Shown: piece after piece, positions 51,601 through 59,276 of the stretch
How the letters are laid out: each line of letters opens with the position of its first letter
How positions within the stretch are numbered: the stretch's first letter is position 1
From: Bacillota bacterium
GTDB taxonomy: Bacteria > Bacillota > Clostridia > Lachnospirales > Lachnospiraceae
Assembly: GCA_023457255.1 (NCBI GenBank)
Contig: JAEWMB010000033.1
Coordinates: 124,001 to 188,000 of the forward strand
Length of the DNA stretch: 64,000 bases
Direction: 5' to 3'
Translations under genes and position numbers: made by a program
Notes under the pieces: generated by a model
Database searches by the model: none
Told to the model about the DNA's origin: nothing
Seen by the model: the letters and a program-made list of their open reading frames with translations, nothing else

Positions 51601-51662
51601 AAGTTTGTGGCTGCGCTGTAACCACAAACTTAATAAGAGTAAAATGCAGCGCAGAAATGAGG
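51601..51662 (+). promoter_or_regulatory. moxR leader with two overlapping stems
   Basis: AAGTTTGTGG (51601-51610) is complementary to CCACAAACTT (51622-51631); its loop holds CTGCGCTG (51611-51618), which is exactly complementary to CAGCGCAG (51647-51654) just before AAAT and GAGG (51659-51662). The two stems cannot easily coexist because no linker separates the 5' strands, so alternative folds are likely. Confidence 0.55.
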
Positions 51663-51668
51663 TATTGT

Positions 51669-52631
51669 ATGAATGTTCATGAGGTAAATAGAATTGTGAC
51701 TAACTTAAAATTAAATATTCAGCAAGTTATCATCGGAAAGGATGAGATTATTCTTAAGGTCATAACTTCCCTTATTGCAGGAGGACATGTTTTGCTGGAG
51801 GATACGCCAGGTACCGGGAAGACATTGCTTTCCAAAGCACTCGCCCGCTCCATCTCTCTTGATTTCAGACGCATTCAATTTACGCCTGATCTTTTACCCT
51901 CGGATGTTACGGGGCTTAATATCTATAACCAAAAGGAAGAGCAATTTATCTTTCTTGCAGGGCCTGCCTTTACCAATATTTTATTGGCAGATGAAATTAA
52001 CAGAGCAACTCCAAGGACTCAATCCAGCTTACTAGAGTGTATGGAGGAGCACCAGATTACCATTGACGGGGAAACAAGAACCTTGTCTGACTTATTTTTT
52101 GTAATAGCAACGCAGAATCCTATTGAAACCGCAGGAACATTTCCGCTTCCGGAAGCTCAGATGGATCGTTTTATGATGCAGCTATCTATGGGATATCCTA
52201 CGGAATCCGAAGAGCTTTCTATGATAGAGAGGTATCTCTTAGACAATCCATTAACCACTCTAAATCCAGTATGTACTGCAGCAGATATTCTTGCTATTAG
52301 AGAATTTTCAAAGTCGGTTTTTATACATAATTCCATTCGGGAATATCTTGTTGCTATCGTTCAAGCAACAAGAAAACACCCTTTAATCTCTATCGGGGTA
52401 AGCCCTCGGGGAACATTGGCTTTGATCAAAGCCTGCCAAGTTTATGCCGCAATTCAAAACCGCAAGTATTGCTTGCCAGACGATGTGAAGGAACTGGCAT
52501 CTTATGTATTGAAGCATCGTGTGCTTTTGTTCGGCAGCTATAAACAAGGAGCCGGCAAACATCCTATCGATGAAATTCTTCAAAAAGTCCCAGTACCAAC
52601 CGAGGATTTTAGCGAGATGGGTATAAGATAG
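51669..52631 (+). CDS. MoxR family AAA+ ATPase
   Basis: The 320-aa ATPase shows Walker A LLEDTPGTGKTLLSKALA, Walker B ILLADEINRATPRTQSSLLECMEEHQ and sensor motifs (FFVIATQNPIETAGTFPLPEAQMDRFMM). MoxR proteins act as chaperones in assembly or maturation of membrane or secreted complexes and pair with DUF58 proteins, as here. I use the ATG at 51669 with GAGG 6 nt upstream; an ATG 12 nt earlier lies across the ribosome site. It heads a three-gene operon. Confidence 0.94.
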   Translation: MNVHEVNRIVTNLKLNIQQVIIGKDEIILKVITSLIAGGHVLLEDTPGTGKTLLSKALARSISLDFRRIQFTPDLLPSDVTGLNIYNQKEEQFIFLAGPAFTNILLADEINRATPRTQSSLLECMEEHQITIDGETRTLSDLFFVIATQNPIETAGTFPLPEAQMDRFMMQLSMGYPTESEELSMIERYLLDNPLTTLNPVCTAADILAIREFSKSVFIHNSIREYLVAIVQATRKHPLISIGVSPRGTLALIKACQVYAAIQNRKYCLPDDVKELASYVLKHRVLLFGSYKQGAGKHPIDEILQKVPVPTEDFSEMGIR

Positions 52632-52777
52632 AATGCGTACGAACTTAGGATTGAGCTTGTCATAACTTTTCTGAGCTTTATCATACGAAGTACATGGATA
52701 GAAGTCAAGTCTTGTAAGCATGAGGTTAGGAGTTAGGTTAAGAAGTAGAAACCAATTTTTCAACCTCTTGATTTGTA

Positions 52778-52803
52778 TGCATGCGAAAGCATGCAGATGG
52801 GAG
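52778..52803 (+). promoter_or_regulatory. Leader hairpin before the DUF58 gene
   Basis: TGCATGC-GAAA-GCATGCA (52778-52795) is a perfect 7-bp hairpin with a GNRA tetraloop, followed by GAT and GGGAG (52799-52803). The sequence 52786-52815 matches the gdpP leader with one mismatch in 30. Confidence 0.6.
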
Positions 52804-52808
52804 TTAAT

Positions 52809-53951
52809 ATGAGAATTTTAACATCATTTCTTCTCATAGGTTTTGTGTATTATATTCAGCGCTATCTATACGAGAAGTATTGGAATTATCAATTGAGGGT
52901 GACGTTATCTTTTGAAGATAGCTTTGTAAGTGAGGGTCAAAAAACGTATTTAATTGAATGTGTTGAGAACGATAAGTTTTTACCCATCCCACTCCTTCGT
53001 GTTAAGTTTTCCGCATCGAGATACTTTATCTTTGGGAAAGAAAATAATGCTGCCGTTACGGATCAGTATTATCGCCATAATGTTTACTCTATCACTCCAT
53101 ATCAGAAAATTACGAGAAAGTATCCATTCTTATGCAGTAAAAGAGGCTGTTATGCAATCAATCGAGTTGATCTGATATCCCGTGATTTGTTTCTCACCGG
53201 AATATTAGCAGCTCAGACATCTAGCAACAGCTTAATTCATGTTCTTCCAGGAACCGTTTCACCACTGCACTATCCAAAAGATTTGATTTCTACATTACAG
53301 TCTGTAATACATCAGGCTGCATTAACAGAGGATCCTTTTGAATTAAAAAGCATCCGGGACTATGAACCGTATGATAATATACGGCATATCAATTGGAAGC
53401 AAACTGCAAGGACAGGGCACCTAAAGGTAAATACTCACTTTCCAACAACAGAGCAACATGTATCCATCTGCCTGAATTTAGACCCTAATACTTTTTCACA
53501 TCAAGAAGAATTACTGGAGGAAAGCATACGAATTGCCTATTCCCTCGCTTTTATGCTGAATGAAGCGAAGGTTCCTGTGCGATTTATATGTAACGGAAAG
53601 GATAATTTCACGAATCAGACGATAGAGCTGAAAGCCGGTAGCGGGATACACTACTTGACTCAGCTTGGCATCTCCTTAGCAAGAATAGACCTAAAGAAAC
53701 CGGTAGATAACTTTACCCCGGTACTTGAGCAGTTTTTATCACAGAGTCAAATATCTCATCAACTGATATTAATATCTAATTATCGAAAGCCCGACTTATT
53801 AGAAGTCTATCAAAGACTTACGGATTCCGGATATTCGTGTTTTTATATTATTCCAATCCTACAGTCGATAGAGGAATTTAAAACATCAATTCCTAATTCA
53901 ATGCTATGGGAGGTGGACTACCTTGAAACCACGTTATCAAAAACTTCTTGA
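52809..53951 (+). CDS. DUF58 domain protein
   Basis: The 380-aa protein has an N-terminal membrane segment (ILTSFLLIGFVYYI) and a DUF58 region with the signature SIRDYEPYDNIRHINWKQTARTGHLKVN and a C-terminal vWA-like part. DUF58 proteins are MoxR partners of unclear function. I use the ATG at 52809 (GGGAG 5 nt upstream). A gap of 177 nt after moxR holds the leader hairpin. The gene overlaps the next by 29 nt. Confidence 0.88.
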   Translation: MRILTSFLLIGFVYYIQRYLYEKYWNYQLRVTLSFEDSFVSEGQKTYLIECVENDKFLPIPLLRVKFSASRYFIFGKENNAAVTDQYYRHNVYSITPYQKITRKYPFLCSKRGCYAINRVDLISRDLFLTGILAAQTSSNSLIHVLPGTVSPLHYPKDLISTLQSVIHQAALTEDPFELKSIRDYEPYDNIRHINWKQTARTGHLKVNTHFPTTEQHVSICLNLDPNTFSHQEELLEESIRIAYSLAFMLNEAKVPVRFICNGKDNFTNQTIELKAGSGIHYLTQLGISLARIDLKKPVDNFTPVLEQFLSQSQISHQLILISNYRKPDLLEVYQRLTDSGYSCFYIIPILQSIEEFKTSIPNSMLWEVDYLETTLSKTS

Positions 53952-55152
53952 TGTATTCCACCTTGGAATGCTATTACTTGTTTGCTGCACATTGACAACC
54001 CTACTTTATCAGTATACCAAACAAACGGACTTCTTGCGGCAGTTTACTTTCTATGTTATACTTTTGATATTTTCTTATCTAATCAATCGCTATATACGAA
54101 AGCACATTTTTATATTTCTATTACCTCATTTCACTCTTTGGATTTTATTATGCTTTCTGCCGATTCCTGTTTTGGATAAGTTTCTGTGCATTATTTTATG
54201 GACGTTTCTAACAGGATTCGATGTTTTCTTTTGGTGTAATAATACACGATCCAAAGTGATCGTTATGCCATTACCGATTGCATTTGCTTATCCTGTAATC
54301 TACTGGTATTTAGGCAGAAATAGCTTTGGCAATTATCAAGCTTACTCTTATTATTTTGGAATATTATATTTAGTGCTGGCATTACTTTGTTCTTATTTAA
54401 AAAATACCAAGTACATCGAGCCGATAAAAGAGGATAGCGGATATACTCCTACAAAAGAAATCCTCGAAAGTAATAATCGTATCGTCTTTGGTATCGGTGG
54501 CCTTCTCCTTTTTGGAACTTTGCTTCTCCGTTATTATCCTATAGAGACCTTCTTATCCCGTACCTTCACCCTTATTAAGCAAGGACTAATAGCCCTTCTC
54601 TCCTTTATCTCCCGCTTAATGAAAAGTACTCCTGCAATACCTGAGGCAGAAGATATAAAACTAGCTGACATGCCACAGGAACCTCTGCCTCAAGGTACCA
54701 CGAATCCCTTATTTACTCTCCTTCAGGATGTTATTATTTTCATCGTTTACTTTCTGCTGGTTGTTGGATTTTTCATTGCCGCTACTATGATAATCTATCG
54801 GTTTATTAAAAAATACCTACATCACCATGCAGAGACTACTACTACAGGAGATAATGACTTTTCCGTTATTATCACCAAAGAGCGTCTTATAAAAAATAAA
54901 TCAAAAAAGGCTACAGTGGATATTAATAAAAACAATAACCAAAAAATAAGGCATTATTATAAAAAGAAGATAACACGTTTCGTAAATAACAAATCCTTCG
55001 ATCCGTCACAAACGCCAAATGAGCGTGCTTATTCATCTAATTTAAGTTCGGAAAATGGGTTAACAGAACTCACTGCCTATTATAATCGTGCCAGATATAG
55101 CAGCGAAACTATGACAAAAGAAGAGGTCAAAGAAGCAAAAACTTATCTATAA
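53923..55152 (+). CDS. Multi-pass membrane protein of the MoxR operon
   Basis: The 409-aa protein has about seven membrane helices in the N-terminal 310 residues (about 14-30, 41-55, 60-77, 98-115, 141-158, 190-203, 268-290) and a charged C-terminal tail that resembles DUF4129 in its ending (ELTAYYNRARYSSETMTKEEVKEAKTYL). Many homologous operons encode a transglutaminase domain at this position; none is visible here. The start is TTG at 53923 (GGGAGG 9 nt upstream), inside the DUF58 gene. Confidence 0.77.
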   Translation: MKPRYQKLLDVFHLGMLLLVCCTLTTLLYQYTKQTDFLRQFTFYVILLIFSYLINRYIRKHIFIFLLPHFTLWILLCFLPIPVLDKFLCIILWTFLTGFDVFFWCNNTRSKVIVMPLPIAFAYPVIYWYLGRNSFGNYQAYSYYFGILYLVLALLCSYLKNTKYIEPIKEDSGYTPTKEILESNNRIVFGIGGLLLFGTLLLRYYPIETFLSRTFTLIKQGLIALLSFISRLMKSTPAIPEAEDIKLADMPQEPLPQGTTNPLFTLLQDVIIFIVYFLLVVGFFIAATMIIYRFIKKYLHHHAETTTTGDNDFSVIITKERLIKNKSKKATVDINKNNNQKIRHYYKKKITRFVNNKSFDPSQTPNERAYSSNLSSENGLTELTAYYNRARYSSETMTKEEVKEAKTYL

Positions 55153-55233
55153 TGATAGATTATCCTAATGTTTACGTATAGTTCTAATTTTTTTATCATA
55201 AGATAGAATAAGAATTGTTCGGAGTAGTACCAT

Positions 55234-55653
55234 ATGAAACAAATTATGAAAAAGCTTTTACTTCTCTCCTTAGTGTCTTTTTTTAGTATCTCCTTAATTT
55301 CATGTAAGAAAACAAATGATCCACCGGAGAAAGACAGGGACTTGGAATTTACCGTTGTAGAGAATGCTGATTTACCGGAGAAATTAGCAACATACATTGA
55401 AGAGAAAAAAAACAACCCATTTAAATTAACCTACGAAAATGAGGATTATCTCTACATAGTGCAAGGTTACGGTGCACAAAAAAGTGGTGGCTATAGCATC
55501 TCTGTTGATGAACTGTATCTTGCCGATGATTGGATTTATGTCAAAACAAGCTTAATTGGCCCTGGTAAAAATGAGCCGGTAACTCAAAATATCACGTATC
55601 CCTATGTTGTTATTAAGACGGAATTTATGGATAACGAAGTTTGTTTTCAGTAA
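55234..55653 (+). CDS. Lipoprotein with PrcB-like C-terminal domain
   Basis: The 139-aa protein begins MKQIMKKLLLLSLVSFF and has a lipobox LISC with Cys24. The mature part ends in a PrcB C-terminal-like domain: GYGAQKSGGYSISVDELYLADDWIYVKTSLIGPG, then ITYPYVVIKT. PrcB in spirochaetes stabilises the protease PrcA; here no protease is adjacent. It probably acts outside the membrane. GGAG lies 9 nt before the ATG, and a terminator follows. Confidence 0.82.
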   Translation: MKQIMKKLLLLSLVSFFSISLISCKKTNDPPEKDRDLEFTVVENADLPEKLATYIEEKKNNPFKLTYENEDYLYIVQGYGAQKSGGYSISVDELYLADDWIYVKTSLIGPGKNEPVTQNITYPYVVIKTEFMDNEVCFQ

Positions 55654-56229
55654 GGACTCTCTTATATCGGGTGATTGTAAAAAAAGCAAAGCATCAGAAT
55701 CAATGCTTTGCTTTTTTTTTAATTTAAGTTCAAAATAACAACAAGATTTAGTATCTCAGAATACTATTTAAACCACATATAGTATTAGAATACAATTTTT
55801 TTATCTTTTTCTATATTTTTGTTATTTATGCTTATTTATCACCTTCATGCTTTGTGCATTATATCTTCTGTCTCTAGTTCTAAGTACCTAAGTATCCAAA
55901 AAACGAATCACAATATGCATAATATTCCAATCATTTGTTGTGCAGTATTCTTTTTTAATCCAAAAAAATCGAACCTATATTCTCCCTCCTATTTGACTTT
56001 AATGCTCTATTATGCTATAGTATGTTTGTATATTTGTTAGTTTTTGGATATGCCATGGTTGTTAGCTATAACTTAACGTAATATGTTGTCCAAATAGGTT
56101 TCTAGTTTTTAAATCGGACAAGTCTAAGCTATAGATAGAAGCCATTGACCTATGGTCTCGTACCACTTACTATAACAAGCATGTAAAGCGTCAAGTTTCA
56201 CAGACCGTACTGCAGATTGGAGTATAATA
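55654..56229 (+). other. Long intergenic region with terminator and veg promoter
   Basis: A strong terminator AAAAAGCAAAGCAT/ATGCTTTGCTTTTT spans 55681-55716. A promoter TTGACT (55993-55998), a 17-nt spacer and TATAGT (56016-56021) leads into a leader of about 200 nt before veg. A 73-codon frame at 55819-56040 lacks a ribosome site and overlaps this promoter, so I do not call it. Confidence 0.6.
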
Positions 56230-56472
56230 ATGAAGCAACCAGAAAACATGTGCAAGGTAAGAAACACTGTAGTTAATAACGTGGGGAGAAGAGTAAAAAT
56301 TAAAGCAAATAAAGGCCGTAATAAAGTTGATATTGCCGAAGGTATTATTGCTCAAACTTATCCTTGTGTATTCTTAATTCAAGTGGAAGGTGAACTCGCT
56401 GAGTCCGTAAAGACAATGTCCTTTAGCTATACCGACGTTTTGACTAAGGAAGTAGAATTGGTACTCTGCTAA
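56230..56472 (+). CDS. veg: Veg family protein
   Basis: Veg is a small Firmicutes protein that stimulates biofilm formation through the SinR antirepressor pathway in Bacillus; its role in clostridia is unknown. The 80-aa protein shows KVRNTVVNNVGRRVKIKANKGRNKVDIAEGIIAQTYPCVFLIQVEG, then SFSYTDVLTKEVEL, fitting the family. The ribosome site GGAG lies 8 nt before the ATG; the preceding CTGCAGATTG echoes other leaders in this window. A terminator follows. Confidence 0.93.
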   Translation: MKQPENMCKVRNTVVNNVGRRVKIKANKGRNKVDIAEGIIAQTYPCVFLIQVEGELAESVKTMSFSYTDVLTKEVELVLC

Positions 56473-56520
56473 TCAGGGTGTCATAGTACCTAAATAGTAT
56501 AAGTTAAATTAACATATATA

Positions 56521-56576
56521 AAGATGTCACTCTATGATAATTCCTCTTTTTACCAGAGTATCATATTTGGCATCTT
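56521..56576 (+). terminator. Terminator of veg
   Basis: AAGATGTCA and TGGCATCTT pair (one G-U), with an inner TATGATA/TATCATA stem, followed by TTTTT. Confidence 0.7.
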
Positions 56577-56591
56577 TTTTATATGTATACA

Positions 56592-56635
56592 TTGACATTT
56601 TACGATATTTTCTATATAATTAGTAATCATTATTA
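56592..56635 (+). promoter_or_regulatory. perR promoter with PerR-type operator
   Basis: TTGACA (56592-56597), a 17-nt spacer and TATAAT (56615-56620) are both perfect. The operator TAGTAAT-C-ATTATTA (56621-56635) overlaps the start point and matches 11 of 14 fixed positions of the Bacillus Per box TTATAATnATTATAA. Autoregulation is likely. Confidence 0.75.
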
Positions 56636-56665
56636 ATATAATCAGAATAAAGAAAGGAGTCGGGC

Positions 56666-57103
56666 TTGCAAACAACAAAATATAGCAGACAGAGAGAATC
56701 CATCAAAGATTATCTTGCTCACACTAAGGAGCATCCTACTGCCGATACCATCTATCTGAAGGTTCGTGAGACTTATCCGAATATTAGTTTGGGTACTGTT
56801 TATCGTAATCTGAATCTTTTGGTGGAGCAAGGCGAAGTAATAAAAATTAGCTGCGGCGATGGGAGTGACCATTTTGATGGCACAACAAAACCGCATTACC
56901 ATTTTGTATGTACTACTTGTAATAAGGTGATCGATCTTCCTATGTTATCCCTGGACCATATCGATACTTTGGCAGGGGCAAATTTTGCAGGTAAAATCGA
57001 AGGGCATACTGCTTTCTTCTATGGCTCTTGTCCGGAATGCATCGTTAAGACTTCCAATAGTTTAAGCCGGCACGCCGTCTCAACTGAGATGACAGATAAA
57101 TAG
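56666..57103 (+). CDS. perR: Peroxide-responsive Fur family repressor PerR
   Basis: The 145-aa protein has the Fur winged helix (HPTADTIYLKVRETYPNISLGTVYRNLNLL), the metal site HFDGTTKPHYHFVC, and two CxxC zinc motifs (CTTC, CPEC). Metal-catalysed oxidation of a His in PerR releases DNA; the spacing and HFDG..PHYHF fit PerR better than Fur or Zur. The start is TTG at 56666 with GGAG 6 nt upstream. Operators lie before this gene and reverse rubrerythrin. Confidence 0.85.
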   Translation: MQTTKYSRQRESIKDYLAHTKEHPTADTIYLKVRETYPNISLGTVYRNLNLLVEQGEVIKISCGDGSDHFDGTTKPHYHFVCTTCNKVIDLPMLSLDHIDTLAGANFAGKIEGHTAFFYGSCPECIVKTSNSLSRHAVSTEMTDK

Positions 57104-57140
57104 ATAATTATATAATTCTCTTGTTACGCACAATAAAAAG

Positions 57141-57175
57141 AACCAGGAACCTTTCAATCAAAAGGTATCCTGGTT
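57141..57175 (+). terminator. Terminator of perR
   Basis: AACCAGGAACCTTT pairs with AAAGGTATCCTGGTT (one bulge) around a 6-base loop and runs into TTTTTT. Confidence 0.8.
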
Positions 57176-57309
57176 TTTTTATTGCATCCCTTTTATTTCC
57201 CTATTACATAAATAAAGACTACGTATCGGAAAAATCATATAAGAAGCCAATTGCTATTTACTTCATAGATGAAACAGTAACTCAAAATAAAAAATCTTCC
57301 GAAGAAGTA

Positions 57310-57363
57310 TTGACATTTTGTTTTTCATGGTGTATGATATCAATATCAGTAATGATTACTGAT
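57310..57363 (+). promoter_or_regulatory. Rubrerythrin promoter with palindromic operator
   Basis: TTGACA (57310-57315), a 17-nt spacer, TATGAT (57333-57338), then a perfect 19-bp palindrome ATCAGTAAT-G-ATTACTGAT (57345-57363) at the start point. Its AGTAAT-n-ATTA core matches the perR operator. The leader to the ATG is about 160 nt and contains a 10-bp hairpin (57382-57391 with 57416-57425). Confidence 0.75.
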
Positions 57364-57505
57364 TTTAAGACATAGTAACTACAATAGAAAGTAACTAACA
57401 TAAGCCGTATATATTCTTTCTATTGCCGCTATAAGCAGTGCCTGATTTCGGGTCTGTTATCATAATATTAAAAAAATGCAAGGAAATGAAAAGGAGATTA
57501 TAAGT

Positions 57506-58048
57506 ATGAAGAAGTTTGTATGTTCCGTATGTGGTTATGTTCATGAAGGAGATTCTGCACCTGAAGTCTGTCCAATCTGTAAAGCTGCTTCCGAGAAGTT
57601 TACAGAACAGTCCGGCGATTTTTCCTGGGCTGCTGAACACGTAATTGGTGTTGCTCAGGGTGTTAGTGAAGATATCCTTAAAGATTTAAGAGATAACTTC
57701 ACAGGCGAGTGTACTGAAGTAGGTATGTACCTTGCAATGGCAAGAGTCGCTCATAGAGAAGGATACCCGGAAATCGGTTTATACTATGAGAAAGCAGCTT
57801 ACGAAGAAGCAGACCACGCTTCCAGATTTGCAGAATTGCTTGGTGAAGTTGTAACTGACAGCACTAAGAAGAACCTTGAATTAAGAGTAGCTGCAGAAAA
57901 TGGTGCAACAGCTGGTAAGTTTGATCTTGCTAAACGTGCAAAAGAAGCAAATCTTGATGCAATTCATGATACTGTACATGAAATGGCCAGAGATGAAGCA
58001 AGACACGGTAAGGCATTCTTAGGCTTACTTCAGAGATATTTTCAATAA
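57506..58048 (+). CDS. Reverse rubrerythrin (rubredoxin domain first)
   Basis: The 180-aa protein has an N-terminal rubredoxin-like domain (FVCSVCGYVHEGDSAPEVCPICKAA, two CxxC) and a C-terminal ferritin-like diiron domain (FTGECTEVGMYLAMARVAHREGYPE, YEEADHASRFAELLGE, EMARDEARHGKAFLGLLQ) with the usual Glu/His ligands. Reverse rubrerythrins reduce H2O2 and O2 with NADH-derived electrons in clostridia and are PerR targets in Clostridium acetobutylicum. The ATG at 57506 follows AAGGAG. The operator at 57345-57363 agrees. Confidence 0.94.
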   Translation: MKKFVCSVCGYVHEGDSAPEVCPICKAASEKFTEQSGDFSWAAEHVIGVAQGVSEDILKDLRDNFTGECTEVGMYLAMARVAHREGYPEIGLYYEKAAYEEADHASRFAELLGEVVTDSTKKNLELRVAAENGATAGKFDLAKRAKEANLDAIHDTVHEMARDEARHGKAFLGLLQRYFQ

Positions 58049-58155
58049 TTAAAATCATCGCTTGTTTCCATGGAGTAATGCACTCCCCAGCATTACTCCA
58101 GTTATTATAAGATAACTCGCCCTCCCTTGGCGAAATATCCTATACTCCCCTATAA

Positions 58156-58199
58156 AAGAAAGGCAAGACCTCTACCCCTATAGAAGTCTTGCCTTTCTT
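58156..58199 (+). terminator. Terminator of reverse rubrerythrin
   Basis: AAGAAAGGCAAGAC pairs with GTCTTGCCTTTCTT around a 16-base loop (14-bp stem), with TATCTTTT after. Confidence 0.75.
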
Positions 58200-58217
58200 A
58201 TCTTTTATAAAGCATAT

Positions 58218-58246
58218 TTGCACGTTTTCCATGCCCATGCTATAAT
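58218..58246 (+). promoter_or_regulatory. Promoter of the HAD phosphatase gene
   Basis: TTGCAC (58218-58223), a 17-nt spacer and TATAAT (58241-58246). Confidence 0.75.
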
Positions 58247-58314
58247 ACCTAACAATGACGAGCTCAAGAAAGCTTTGCTAATACTACAACCAAATTAGAA
58301 TAGGAGAATTCCAT

Positions 58315-59043
58315 ATGAAATCATACCGCTATTCCACTTTACTCTTTGATGCCGACGATACCTTGCTAGACTTTAAGGCGTCAGAACGTGATGCTTTAGC
58401 TTATCTATTCGAGCAGCTTAACATTCCTCTAACTGAGGAAATTCGCTCCTACTATCTTGATATTAATCATAACTTATGGAAAGCCTTCGAACGCGGAGAA
58501 GTTTCTCGGCATGAGGTCTTGCATACACGCTTTATAACTGTTTTTGATACATTGCAGGAACAAGGGCTTGCTCCGATGGAGCTTGCCATCGCAGGGAAAC
58601 CAATCAATTCCTCAGAGCTTGAGCCGCTATATCAGGCAAGGCTTGCAATGGGACATAACTTAATTCCAGGAGCAAAGGAATTAATAGAAACTCTTCGTAA
58701 AACACATCGTGTCTATATTGTATCAAATGGTGTAGCTGCCACCCAGCAAAATCGACTAAATGACTCTGGGTTATATCCCCTTTTTGAAGATGTATTTATA
58801 TCGGAAATGACTGGATATCAAAAGCCACAAGTAGAGTTTTTCCACTATTGTATAGAACGAATTCCTGAATTTTCTCCGGAGAGCACTCTAATTATCGGGG
58901 ATAGCCTTACTTCTGATATTAAGGGCGGCAATAATATTGGTATTGATACCTGTTGGTTTAATCCACAGCAGGAAGAAAAAAATATTGAAGCAACAGTTAC
59001 TTACGAAATCCATACATTGGAAGATTTATATCCCATTGTTTAG
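58315..59043 (+). CDS. HAD family phosphatase, YjjG/YfnB-type
   Basis: The 242-aa protein shows the HAD motif LLFDADDTLLDFKASERDAL, cap residues (HNLWKAFERGEVSRHEVLHTRF), motif II VSNGV, the Lys in YQKPQVEFFHY and motif IV IIGDSLTSDIKGG. YjjG-type enzymes dephosphorylate non-canonical pyrimidine nucleotides. The ATG at 58315 has AGGAG upstream. It is monocistronic with its own promoter and terminator. Confidence 0.92.
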   Translation: MKSYRYSTLLFDADDTLLDFKASERDALAYLFEQLNIPLTEEIRSYYLDINHNLWKAFERGEVSRHEVLHTRFITVFDTLQEQGLAPMELAIAGKPINSSELEPLYQARLAMGHNLIPGAKELIETLRKTHRVYIVSNGVAATQQNRLNDSGLYPLFEDVFISEMTGYQKPQVEFFHYCIERIPEFSPESTLIIGDSLTSDIKGGNNIGIDTCWFNPQQEEKNIEATVTYEIHTLEDLYPIV

Positions 59044-59115
59044 GTTTTTGCATAATGCATTTGTCTTCACGGCTTATCTCAGCTAGAGGTATTCTCTCTC
59101 GGTTATTTCAAATAG

Positions 59116-59148
59116 AAATAGAGGGCTTTTATAAAAGACCCTCTATTT
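59116..59148. terminator. Bidirectional terminator after the HAD gene
   Basis: AAATAGAGGG pairs with CCCTCTATTT (10 bp) with TTT following; it is shared by convergent genes. Confidence 0.75.
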
Positions 59149-59276
59149 TTAATGCTTGATTTTTTATAATCATCTTTTTCTATCTGACAAGCCGGCTTAT
59201 AAACCAATTCCTATTATTCCAGCTTAAAGCATTCTACATAACTTGCATTACACAACTTAGGACTTCAGACTTCTTT

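Noticed and set aside
55819..56040. 73-codon frame upstream of veg
   Set aside because: It overlaps the veg promoter and has no ribosome site or recognisable protein features.
57121..57375. 84-codon plus-strand frame between perR and rubrerythrin
   Set aside because: It spans the perR terminator and the rubrerythrin promoter and operator, lacks a ribosome site and has a poor codon pattern.
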